Below are positions 1 to 10,200 of a stretch of 64,000 nucleotides of DNA, in pieces. Where the stretch lies: positions 84,771,260 to 84,835,259 of the forward strand of contig NC_134458.1 of assembly GCF_047948215.1 (NCBI RefSeq), written 5' to 3'. The first letter of the stretch is position 1. Each line of letters starts with the position of its first letter. Below the pieces are notes generated by a model that worked only from the letters and a program-made list of their open reading frames with translations, was not told the origin of the DNA and did not search any database. Source of the stretch: Lycorma delicatula (lineage: Eukaryota > Arthropoda > Insecta > Hemiptera > Fulgoridae). Made by a program: the position numbers and the translations under genes.

Positions 1-103
1 ATAAAAGTTCCAAAAATTGCACTCATCACTAAAATTGCAATAAATCCAACTTGAAGATTGAATAAAACAAAAAGAAAAATTCCATAAGCGAAACATATAC
101 CAC
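1..103 (-). CDS. Exon of a multi-pass membrane protein, candidate DC-STAMP/DCST (sneaky-like), runs off the window
   Basis: On the minus strand a CAG acceptor ends at 104. The exon is open from 103 to the window edge and begins with two bases that complete the split codon left by the exon at 752-914. The peptide starts GGICFAYGIFLFVLFNLQVG and continues with IAILVMSAIFGTF, which is two hydrophobic stretches separated by a short polar turn, as in paired membrane helices. A paired hydrophobic segment directly after a basic N-terminal region fits the start of DC-STAMP-domain proteins (DCST1/DCST2, Drosophila sneaky), which act in the sperm membrane. That family call rests on general resemblance only. 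What is seen directly is the matching phase, the acceptor and the hydrophobic pattern. Confidence 0.45.
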
Positions 104-751
104 CTGGTTTAACAAAAAAAAACACAAAATTACTTCAATTATTCATAACAGGGATTGTTTCTTATAAGATGAATTGCATAAAAAGACTGAACATTTACTG
201 ACTTGAAACAAGAATATTTCATAAAAATAACACTTTAATAAGAATTTACAGTATATTAATGAAAGTGTTTGACAATTAAAATTTCAAGCAATGATTTTTA
301 AATTTTGCTTTTCTTAAAATTTACATTTACTACTACAACATCCTACACTTTTGTTTTATGTGAAAATGAATGTACCAGTCTAACTATATTAAGAAAGCAA
401 GCTTTCTGTCAACATTGTTTTTTATCTGGAATCATAAACAAATGCTATTAGCTGTTTATGAAATCTAATACCAGCATAGTATCAGCTATCACAGTAAAAA
501 TTATGTGTAAATTGAACAATTGAAAACTTGTAAAAAAAAATATTTTTGAGAAATAAAGAACCAGTAATTTTAGAGCTATATTAAAAAAATTACTTTTAAT
601 TTTATATATCACATTTATATTATGTATAACCTGTAAAAACTATAAATCATAAAACAAAAACAACAATTTAACTTAAAGCAAAACAAAAACTTAACTCAAC
701 TTAATTTAAAATAAAAACAATATAACTTAAATACTTTAGTATGCATCTTAC

Positions 752-914
752 CAATGAAACCCAAAATGCTTGTTGCTACATAATTTTCAAAAGTTCCATG
801 CTTCTTTATTTTTATTAATAATAATAAAAATTTATTTTCTAGACCAGATCGTTTAGTAGCTGTTTTTCCAGGTGAAATTTTCTGTAACAGTCTGATTAAA
901 TGATTAATTTGCAT
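752..914 (-). CDS. N-terminal exon of the same candidate membrane protein
   Basis: The reading frame opens with an ATG at 914 and runs 54 codons plus one base to a GTAAG donor at 751-747. The leftover G joins the GT at 103-102 to make a glycine codon, giving SILGFIG followed by GICFAYG, so the two exons splice in phase. The peptide is basic and non-hydrophobic (RLLQKISPGKTATKRSG) until its last dozen residues, where the first membrane segment begins. The true start is uncertain: the ATG at 914 is the first in frame, but a possible acceptor (TTTAATCAG) lies just downstream of it, so an upstream exon is possible. An alternative reading, as a helix-turn-helix piece of a transposase, was considered because of the LENKFLLLLIKIK stretch. 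The clean donor and phase make a host exon more likely. Confidence 0.42.
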
Positions 915-2477
915 ATGTTTTGTGACAATAAAAAAAACAAGAAACCAAAATAGTCATTAGACAATTGCATTATTTATTAGCACACATACAATTAATTTAA
1001 GCTAATTGGCAGCGATTCAGTTTATGTTTAATATGATTGTTGACTTATGTAAAAAATTTGTTAACTTTGTAAATGGATAACCTTAATCAATCAAACAAGT
1101 TTAGTTATTCTGTTAAATTTATTTTGGTTTATCTATGATTACTGTCTATTTTTTCGAACAATTCAAAGCATTTTCTGAAATAATACCACACAAAAACCGA
1201 ATTTTCAACCAGTGTCTTCAGTCTGAATTGATAGGTTATATTATCGAAGTTGTTTCCGATAAAACATCACAAAATTACCCCATTCACAGAACATATTACA
1301 TAAGAAAAATTAAATTATAAAAACTGTTAAAAAACACGAGTCATCAATTCTGTTAACTTACTTCGTAAAAACTGAATCTTTACTCCACACAACCGAATGC
1401 GCAATGGGTAACAAAGATATAAATTTCTCACTAACATATTTGTATTGCCTCCAGAAAATTACCGTGGCTTTAAGAAACTTTGACAGGAATACATTCATTA
1501 TGAAGACAGTAAAAGTAATAAATATTTATAACAACATTCACCCACAGTTAGTAAGAGAAATTGCATGTTTTAAAGTAGACTAACAAAAGTGAACCATTAC
1601 CAACCTAGTAACCACACACGTAAAAAACATTTTTTCCCGAGATACAATCAAAGTGTCGTTAATAAAATTTACATATTTAAAATGGATAACCTGTAATCTC
1701 TACATAATTTTATTGTAAAATAAATTTTAAAAAACCAATTTTTCTGTTAAGAATTAATCTATGTTAATGTTAAAATATCGGTATAGAACAATTAATTTCC
1801 ATAGTATTAAGGTTATGCCGTTCAGAAAATTCACAGTATTTCAGAAAAAAAATTAGCTATGGCTTTACTAATGTTTTGCTACAAAAATAAAATAGTAATC
1901 ATTGCGTCATAAAATGTAGAACTATTACAGAACATTTAACACATAATTACAATTATAGAAAAAATATTTATAAAAAAAAAACATATTTTTGTACGTTTCT
2001 ACTCAATTTCAAGATGAATAAGCCATATATTGGGTGAAGCGAATAAAAAAGTATTTCATTTAATGGTCCGTTTTTCAGCAAATACTTGGCTACATATAAA
2101 TAAAAATTAAAACTTTCAATTTTTGCATCTTCCGGTAATATTTACTGCATTCCATTGCATTTTCTGCAAACTATACGTAAAAACTCTTTTGTGGCCGTAA
2201 ATACTTAAAATGAGTTGAATAAATGTTTCCTTTTAGTAAATAATGAACAATTTTTAATACTGCTTCAGACCAGCCTAGAAAATATAAGGAAGCGTTTGTA
2301 CTGAAATGGTGTCTGTTTATTAGAATGCACGAAATCGTAAAAATTATAAAGCGCCGGATGATTATAAACGAACCTGGATGAATATGTTCACTGAGCACGT
2401 TGATCATAATTCCTCAGGATTAGGAGCTAGGTGAGTTGGGGGGATTAGGAAAGTTAAAACAAATAGGATCACTTTAC
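915..2477. other. AT-rich non-coding stretch, nothing recognised
   Basis: This stretch is dominated by A/T runs. The short open frames at 1135-1320 (plus) and 2171-2407 (minus) show no family motif, no splice context and low-complexity composition. I see no repeat copy or RNA gene. The stretch lies between the candidate membrane-protein exons and the decayed LINE. Confidence 0.5.
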
Positions 2478-2726
2478 TCAGTTCATTATCATATTCTCTT
2501 TAATGGGACTGTTAGGGCCTTGTGGTTCTCCCAGCACTTTTTCATACATTCTGATCTTTGCACCCTTTCTAGTGTTGAAAATGTTCATGTTGTGATTGTT
2601 TTTACACTTTATTTTCTTCTTTAATTTTATCTTACCTGTGATGTCTATTTGTCCAAGGCCAATTTCCTTCATATCCTCTCTTATCTCTCAGAACCAACTG
2701 CATCCTGTCTTGGTGTTTTTTGAGTC

Positions 2727-2742
2727 GAGATTGTACTGTACT
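2727..2742. repeat. Target-site duplication of the SINE, left copy
   Basis: GAGATTGTACTGTACT occurs here and again at 3035-3050, immediately flanking the SINE. Sixteen identical bases is a typical length for target-primed reverse transcription. Confidence 0.92.
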
Positions 2743-3034
2743 TTCTTTTTCTGTTTTAGCCTCCAGAAACACCATAAGGAATTACTTCAGATGAAAGAAA
2801 ATGATATATATAAATGTAAATGAAGTGTAGTCTTGTACAGTCTCAGGACGACCATTCCTGAGATGCATGGTTAATTGAAACCCAACCACCAAAGAACACT
2901 GGTATCCACATGATCTAGTATTTAAATCTGTATAAAAGTAACTGCCTTTACCAGGATTTGAACCTTAGAACTCTCGACTTCGAAATTAGCTGATTTGTAA
3001 TGATGAGTTCACTAATAGACCAACCCAGTGTTTT
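2743..3034 (-). mobile_element. tRNA-derived SINE inserted in the LINE
   Basis: The 292-bp element is read on the minus strand. Its head carries an A-box-like TGGTCTATTAGTG and a B-box-like GGTTCAAATCC, the two internal RNA polymerase III promoter blocks of a tRNA-related SINE. The body includes GGTTGGGTTTCAATTAACC and CTGTACAAGACTACACTTCA, followed by a tail ending in AAACAGAAAAAGAAAG. The element is bounded exactly by a perfect 16-bp direct repeat (2727-2742 and 3035-3050), and the host LINE reads on at both sides. The body resembles a SINE I recall from hemipteran sequences; that attribution is from memory. The intact duplication suggests this insertion is younger than the decayed LINE it sits in. 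Confidence 0.9.
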
Positions 3035-3050
3035 GAGATTGTACTGTACT
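3035..3050. repeat. Target-site duplication of the SINE, right copy
   Basis: This is identical to 2727-2742 and marks the 5' boundary of the minus-strand SINE. Confidence 0.92.
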
Positions 3051-5760
3051 AACTCCTTCAGAAGTCTTAAACCTTGCATCCTCAAGATCTGTACAAAGAA
3101 TCCTAGTCTCCTCTTGCGCAAGGTATCAGTGATGAGCTCTAACTCTTTGTACATGACTTTGTTGAGCACAATTCACCGCTGCCCATCTTTCTGGTACTTT
3201 TTATTGATGCAGGTTCTTCGAATACTTCTTTTGATTTTTTTGGATCTGTCTGCCTTTCATTGTTCATTCAGTGTTTCTGCTGCGTAAGTGACTTCTGGTT
3301 TTATAATTGTGTTGTAGTGTCATATTTTTGCGTTTACTGATAGACATTTTTTATAGTAAGTGTATCAGGTTAATTTTTGAGCTTTAGCTAGTTTGTTTAT
3401 TTTTATTTTGATTGAGGTTTTTCGTTACTATTTCTCCCAGTTATTTAAATTGTATTACTATATTGATTTTATTATGTTTACTTCTTTTAATCATGTTGGT
3501 TTTTGGAGCATAATCTCTGTCTTTTCAAATGATATTTTAGGGCTAATTTTATTTCTAATGTTTTGAAGTTTCAATATTTGTGATTTAGCTTCATCGATGT
3601 TGTTTGCTAGCAGTGCCAAGTTGTCAACAAAACCAAGACAGTTTGTTTTGATTTTTCAGCCGGTTTTTACTTTTGGGTGCCATTTTTTTAGCCATTTCTA
3701 GTGCTCAGATGAATAATAGTACGCCTTGGCGTAGTTCTGTTTTCTCAGAACTCAAATGGTTCCGAGAGCTTGCCTCTGAATTTTACCTTTGACAGTGTTG
3801 GTGAGAGTCAGTTTTATCATATTTATTAATTTGGTAAGTAGTTTGAGGTGTCTTAGAATTTTTAGTAGGAATTCTCCACGGATGCAGTCATAAGCTTTCT
3901 TGAAATCTACAAATGTTATCATCACCATGTCTCTGTTTCTTTTCCTGTTGTAATCCACTATTTAGCTTGAGACTCATGATCTGGCCTAGACTACTACTCC
4001 AGGATCTAAAACCACCCTGGTATTCTCCTAGTTCTCTCGAGTTGTGAGCCAATCCTGTTGAGGATGATTCTTGAAAAAATCTTGTATGTTGTGTGTAGGA
4101 GTGTGATTCCCCTTAATTGTTAGGATCTGTTTTGTCCTCTTTTTTGTAGCGGATGGATGAGGGCTGTCGTCCAGTGTTCTGGTAGTTCTTTGATGCAGAT
4201 GTTGACAAGCCATTGATGAAGGGCAGATTTTGCTGATCTTCTTGCACGTTTCCAGATCTCTACAGAAGTCTGATCTCCCGCTGCTTTGTAATTCTTCATC
4301 TCACCCACTGCTTGATAGATTTCTTATTGTGCGAGGGTGGATGTTTTTTGGTGGTGAAGTTATTAGGTGTTGGTGTGAAGTTTAGGAATTCTGTTAGTTT
4401 TTACAATTTAGGAGTTGGTTGAAGTATTTATCTAGGATTTCCACATTTTCTTTATTGTTATGGGTCAATTTACCATTTTCATTCTTTATTAGTAGAGTTG
4501 GGGGTTCGTATTTTTGGAACTGATTTTTGAAGGTTTTGTATTAGTCTCTCGACTGTGTTTTATTGAATCCTTCTTCTATTGACTTCAGTGTGTCTTTATG
4601 GTGTTACCTTTTTATTTTCCTTAGGGTTTGGATGGTTCCTTTTCTTTGTTTTACTAGATTTTGAAAGGATGTTTCTGATTTTTGAGATTGGTGAAATAGT
4701 TGTGCTCGATGTATTTTCTCCACTTTTTTGTCACACTCACTGTTCCACCATGATGTTTTTTATGGGATTTTATTGGGGCTAATTCTTCTGTGATTTGTTT
4801 AAGGTTGTAGACTAGACTAGTTCTTCAAGTTTATCTGCGATTATTTTTTCAGTTACCTTTTGGTCATTTTCATTCTTGATTAGTTGGGTAGCGTCCATTT
4901 TATTTTAGTTTTAGGGGCTTGGTTTTGTTGCTTTCTTTGGGGAGTAAATTTAATTTTGACTATATAGTGATCTCAGTCTGTGTCTACTCCTCGGAGGACT
5001 TTTACATTGATTATCTCCTTGTGGTAGTGTTTGTCCGAGAAGATATGGTCTAGTTGCAATTTTCCTTTAGTGTAGTTGGAGGTTTTCCAGGTTTTGAGGT
5101 TTCCTGTTGAAATATGTGGATTTCGAGATTAGGTTGTGATTTCCACAGAGATTGACGAGTCTGCCCATTTTTGTTTTATTTTGGGTGGCCCATTTTCCAC
5201 GATGTTGCAGTATGTTCTTTCTCTGCCTAGTTGAGCACTGAAGTCTCCAATTAATTGTTTAACATGGTTTTTGGGGATGTTATTTATAGCCAGTTCAAGT
5301 AGATCTCAGAACGTTTCTGTTTCTTTATGGTCTTTTGGAGAGTTATTTTTAATATTAGTGGGTGCATGGATGTTTATTATAGCGTACATTTTATTAGATT
5401 CTTTTAGGGTGAATGTTGAAATTCTTGGGGATTGTGACTTGAATTCTTGTACGTAATTTATTATTTTGAGGCTGACTAAAAAGCCAGTTCCAAACTGTGA
5501 AATATTTTTCATCACTCTTTTCCCAGGTATACCTTTGTCCTTGAGATTAAAAAGCATCCTGGATGGTGTTTTTTATTTCCTGCAGACCCACAATGAGAAT
5601 TTTGTGTTGGTCCATTATTATTTTTAGTTTAACAATCTGCATGAGCGACTTTACATTGTGTGTGGAAATGTAGGTGATTTGCTTTTGGACTTTGTATTTT
5701 TCTTGTTCATGTGTGTACTGTTGGGGCATTCCAGTGCTTCTGATCGCATATTATGCAGCC

Positions 5761-6419
5761 CACCATATCCAAATGCTGCCTTCTCTGAACTCTGGTGTTA
5801 CTTGGTTCAGCCGGTGTAGTATTTCTTAAAAGACCTTTCATGGTTAATTGTCAAGGGGTCATCTGTGGTGGGATTAGGTCCTGAGTTCTAGATGTGATTT
5901 AGTGAGGTATGATTTGATGATAAATGAAGCTGTGAAGTTTGTTTAGATTCAGTTCACCGGACAAATTTCTCCTATTTGTTACGGATATAACCAGGCGCAC
6001 CTTACGAAGACTCAATCTGACTTCTGTTAAAGTTATTTTGGAGAAAATTACAAAGTATGATCCTAAATATTATGCTGTTATATTATATAAAAAAATAGTG
6101 TTTTTTTATACTAATCATATTTAAAAATTATATAACTGTGTGGTTAAATATGAAAATATTTTATAAATGATGGATTACATTTTACTTTAATATTTGCTGT
6201 TTTAGTGCAGCTTAATTATGATTAATTCTGAAATCAAGACGTACAATATTGTATATAGTAATTTAGTTTTTGCTAAATTACTATTAAATATTCATAATAA
6301 TGATTGGTTAAATACAACTTCTACCTACATTTTGAAGTGCTTAATTAAAGTTTTTTTTTTTTAACTGAAAATTATTTTAAACACTGATAATCTATATTTT
6401 TAATATTTTTTTACAGTAG
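5761..6419. other. Probable LINE 5' remnant, then AT-rich spacer
   Basis: From 5761 to about 5900 the base composition and lack of A/T runs match the LINE, so this may be its 5' untranslated part. From about 6050 the sequence returns to A/T-rich host-like DNA with no motif I can name. Confidence 0.4.
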
Positions 6420-6615
6420 TGTTATGATCGTTATTGCTTCGCTGATCTTTGTGACAGAGTGTTTAGGTCTCAGCCTTTCATCCAGAAGGTTCCAGGATTG
6501 AATCTCACTCAGGCATGGTATTTATTTGACACACTACAAATTTCCATCTCATATTGCCATGCACAAACTTTTAACTAATGTGGTGAATTAATCATACTTA
6601 AAAAAATAAATAAAA
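6420..6615 (+). mobile_element. Second tRNA-derived SINE of a different family
   Basis: A tRNA-like head around 6450-6515 has a B-box-like GGTTCCAGGATTGAATC preceded by TGACAGAGTG in the A-box position. It is followed by a unique body (GGCATGGTATTTATTTGACA, CATCTCATATTGCCATGCAC) and an A-rich tail (AAAAAAATAAATAAAAG). No target-site duplication could be picked out, so the edges are approximate. The unit is too long and too diverged in the anticodon arm to be a working tRNA gene. Confidence 0.7.
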
Positions 6616-6978
6616 GTTGTCTGTTAGTTCAAGAAATTTTGAAATCATTCTGTTCGGTTATTAGAACGGCTGAGTGTTTAATTATAAAGCTGTAATATGT
6701 AAATAATCCACTTTAAAAAAAATCTCAACTAATTTTTTGTGCAAAAACTGTTTCAAATTTCACTTCATCTAATTATCGTTCTACCTGAAATGTTTCACTA
6801 AAATCCCTAATGAAAAATAAAAATGGCTCCTACACGATGAGGAAAGTCACAATTTGAAATTTTTTCCACACTATAATTTTAAATTTAGCGACTTAAAAAT
6901 GGAACGAAGGGTAAAGAAGAGAGGAAAAGGTAGAGGAAATAAACAAACAACAAACTGCTAATAATAATTTAAAACTAT

Positions 6979-6984
6979 TTTATT
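6979..6984 (-). promoter_or_regulatory. Candidate polyadenylation signal of the DNAI4 gene
   Basis: AATAAA on the minus strand lies about 120 bases downstream of the stop codon of the last exon. In AT-rich DNA such hexamers are common, so this is supported mainly by position. Confidence 0.4.
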
Positions 6985-7105
6985 AAGGCTTTATATAGAT
7001 GTAATTTGCATTAGTTAAAATTACAGTAACATAGATGTATATTGAAATTATAGTAAGATATGGCGTGTTTAAATCAGAATGTATTACAAAGTTATTTTAC
7101 TGATA

Positions 7106-7210
7106 TTAATTAATTAATGAAATAGTGGGATTTAGGACTGATTTTAGATGTTTCAGAACATTGTGTCTGGAAACTAGAGCACTTTCTAAGGCACGAATCA
7201 ATGCTTCTTT
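7106..7210 (-). CDS. DNAI4: DNAI4 last exon with stop codon
   Basis: The acceptor is CCATTTTACAG. It has 34 codons then TAA (7108-7106). It encodes KEALIRALESALVSRHNVLK followed by a short tail. The helical L-x-x-x-LES block matches the C-terminal helix after the propeller in this family, and the phase matches exon 13. Confidence 0.82.
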   Translation of the reverse strand, partial: KEALIRALESALVSRHNVLKHLKSVLNPTISLIN

Positions 7211-10200
7211 CTGTAAAATGGAATAAAAAAAATATTCAATTTCATATTAATCATAAATATGCTATACTTTTGTTGGTATAAACAGACATTAAGGAAGCAA
7301 TGTTAACACTTTTACTACCTGAGAGTCAAACATGACACAGCTACTGCCATCTGTAAATCTGGAGAAAGTACTAGATAATGTAGAACTGAGAAGAGCTATC
7401 TTTAATTTTTATAAGAACAGAAGTTGAAGAAAGAGTAACTGATTCAGAAAGGAGACCAAGATCTAGTCTGTCAACATTGCTTTTCAATCTGTACACAGAA
7501 GTTACAGAATTGAAACAAGATGAGCTTTTATTAAAAAAAAAAGAAGACGTCTACTTGAACCAAATACAGATCTAAAAATAAAAATAAATCCTTGAAAATA
7601 ATTGTCTGCAGTGTGGTTATAGTGAAACATAGATAATAGGAAAAACAGAAAAGTAAAAGATTAGATACCTTTGAAATATAATTTTGCAGAGCGATGTTAA
7701 ACAAAATTCAAAATAAAGAAGTCTTAAGACTAATAGGAAAGGAATTTTGTTACAAAATCTTGAAAGAGCCATTAACTAAGTTAATGGGCAGATGGGCTAC
7801 CAGCGGAGCTAATAAAAATGGTAGCAGAGATTATCCTGTTTACAATTTTGGACATATTCAATCATATCCTGGAAGCTGAACTTATTCCAGCAGGGTGGAA
7901 ATGTACAAGGCTAGTCCTTTTAAGGAAGGAAGGGCAAAGCGTGGATGATCCAATGAGATACCAGACTATATGCTTTATAAATTCTGTTGGCAAGTTATTT
8001 GAGGTCATATTGGAGGGTCGATTGAGAGAGGAGTTGGAGATGAGGGGTGCTCTATCCGAAAATCAATTGGGTTTTAGAGCAGGCAAGTTGGCGATGGACG
8101 AGAGTTTTTTCAGAGTGAATGATGATGTTAGGAGCTCTCAACGGACTAGAAGGATGGCGGTTGTTATCTTATTGGATGTGCATAATGTGTTCGAAACTGT
8201 AACCTGGAGTGCAATAATAACTAAGTTGGAAAGGAGAAAGATCAGTCCTTATCTTACCAGAACTGTGCAGGAATGGTTACGGGACACGACAATTATGGCC
8301 TTGGCAGAGGGAGAAGAGATTGTCCACACTATAAATATGGGAGTCCCTCAGGGGTTTGTTTTGGGGCCACTGTTGTGGGACATGGTTTATGACGGTGTGC
8401 TGGGTCTGGGGCTGCCTTCCAGAGTTGAAGCAATCAGATATGCCAACAACTTGGCCCTGATTTTTTACTACCAGGGAGGTCAACGAATTAGTGCAGAAAG
8501 CAAATCATGCGATTGCTATGGTTAGTGAATGGCTAGGAATGAGAGGGCTATCCTTGGTGGCTGGCAACACCAAGGTGGTCACAATGACAGGTCGTAGGGT
8601 ACTTGAGGACTTTGTTGTAGAAGTTGATGGGGTGGAAATCTGGCCAGTCACCAGGGGTAAATACCTTAGATTCTGGCTGGACCAGAATAGAAAATTCACC
8701 GTCCATGCAGACAAGGTAACTAAAAAGGTGGCCAGGTTGGCTACAGCGACAACCCAAATTATGGCCAATATCAGCGGACCAGTATCGTCAAAGCGAAGAC
8801 TAATTGCTTCTATGGTCGCCTCAACTGTGTTATACACAGCTCCTGTTTGGAGGAGGGCGATTAGCAACAGGAGATGCAGGGATAAATTGGACGCCCTGCA
8901 GAGGAAGGTGGCCTTAAGGGTGGCCGCAGTCTACAGGACAGTCTCTCTCTTGATGCTGTACTGATGGTCGCTGGTCTTCCGCTGCCGACTTTTCTGGTTC
9001 AGTAAAGAGGAGAGATTGCGAAGGGCAACACAAAAGAGGAGGCGAGGAGTGACCTCTTAAACACCTTGCAGGAAAGGTGGAACCAATCGCTCAAAGGCAG
9101 ATGGATGTACCGTCTCATCCCAAGCATCCGGTAGTGGATGCTAGGAGGGCATGGGAAGATTGACTTCTGGATGGCCTAGTGGCTCACAGGACATGGGTCA
9201 TTCAGGGTCTACCTCCATATGATTGGCAAGAGGCCCTCACCAGAATGTATTTACTGTGGGGGGATTGGCATGGTGAATCACACCTTATTTGAGTACAACA
9301 AGTTGGAAGAATTCAGACTCTTGGGTGGGAGACTGAATAGCCCTGAAAAAGTGGTGATAGCTATGTTGCAGGATCTTGGTACATGGAAACTGTGCTGCAG
9401 GTGGTAAGAGTACTCAAGCGCAAGACCTCAGAAGAGTGAAATTAGCCGGGGCATGGAGAAGGGATAGCCCTTACATGGAGGTAGTGGGGATCCTCAGATT
9501 GCCACTATCGATGAAGTGTGGGGGACTCCCGGATCTATCCTTTCTGGCAGGTGAAAATATGAGTACAATTGACTGTACAGGAAGGTGGAGGCTATGCATG
9601 ATGGTGCGGTTGCACAAGTGGCTTGGGTGTCAACATCTGCCAGGTGCACAGTCTGTGGATTCCAGAAGATCAGGATAACACATACTTGGAATACATGGGG
9701 AGGGTTGGGAAGGGACAACTTGCACACGGCAATGGCAGGGGCCCTTGGGTCGCTGTCATTGATGAAGTATTCGGGACTCTTGATCTGGTCCTCAGGAGAC
9801 TCGTGGTGAGCAGCACGGTCCGAGTAATGCCTCATTGAGATGTGTTTGCTCTGGGGGAGGGTTTTTAGTGGGTACGTCGGCAGGAAACCCCACACACCGA
9901 GCAGTATGGGCTGCTGGGCATCTGGTTGCAGATTTACCCTCCTCCAATATAAAAAAAAAAATGGGTCATACATTATACAGTATTAAGGCGCCAGGTTTAA
10001 TTCAATGACAAAGGGTTGTATAGAAGGTACAAACTGTAAAGAAGACAAAGACTGAAATACATAAAACAGATCCTTAGGATTTAAGATGTAGTAAATAACA
10101 GACATGGAAAGATTACTCCAGAACATAAAGAAATAAAATATAGCTCCAAATCAATTGGCAGACTGATTATTCCAAAAGTAGTATATAATAGCAATAATTT

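Larger units (their letters stand above)
2478..5760 (-). mobile_element. Decayed LINE (non-LTR retrotransposon) with endonuclease, reverse transcriptase and C-terminal region
   Basis: Read on the minus strand, this is one LINE ORF2-like protein in many broken frames. The endonuclease begins near 5729 (KILIVGLQEIK) and includes INIHAPTN near 5375, LIGDFSAQLGRE near 5250, and a VDTD-x-DHYIVKIKF block near 4970, where a stop replaces the serine of the usual SDH motif. The RT domain follows: KNYKAAGDQTSVEIWKRA and WTTALIHPLQKRG (4300-4130), then VDFKKAYDCI near 3900 (motif A). The catalytic FADD motif near 3630 reads FVDN, so the second aspartate is lost. A C-terminal KRRLGFFVQILRM block lies near 3110, and the end of the protein (2672-2478) comes after the inserted SINE. 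The 5' and 3' ends are approximate. The architecture is that of an apurinic-endonuclease LINE; I do not assign the clade. No intact frame remains. Confidence 0.85.

Noticed and set aside
696..914. Helix-turn-helix transposase fragment
   Set aside because: The clean donor, the matching phase with 1-103 and the hydrophobic continuation fit a host membrane protein better, though this remains uncertain.
2940..3031. tRNA gene with B-box-like GGTTCAAATCC
   Set aside because: The sequence is the head of a SINE bounded by a target duplication. It lacks a foldable anticodon arm and has a long non-tRNA body.
6450..6520. tRNA gene
   Set aside because: The A and B boxes belong to a SINE with a long body and A-rich tail.
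8505..8867. 120-codon minus-strand frame
   Set aside because: Shadow of the RT coding strand.
9494..9973. 159-codon minus-strand frame in the 3' part of the R1-like LINE
   Set aside because: It is antisense to the element's 3' untranslated part, with no family resemblance. Open frames are expected in this less AT-rich sequence.
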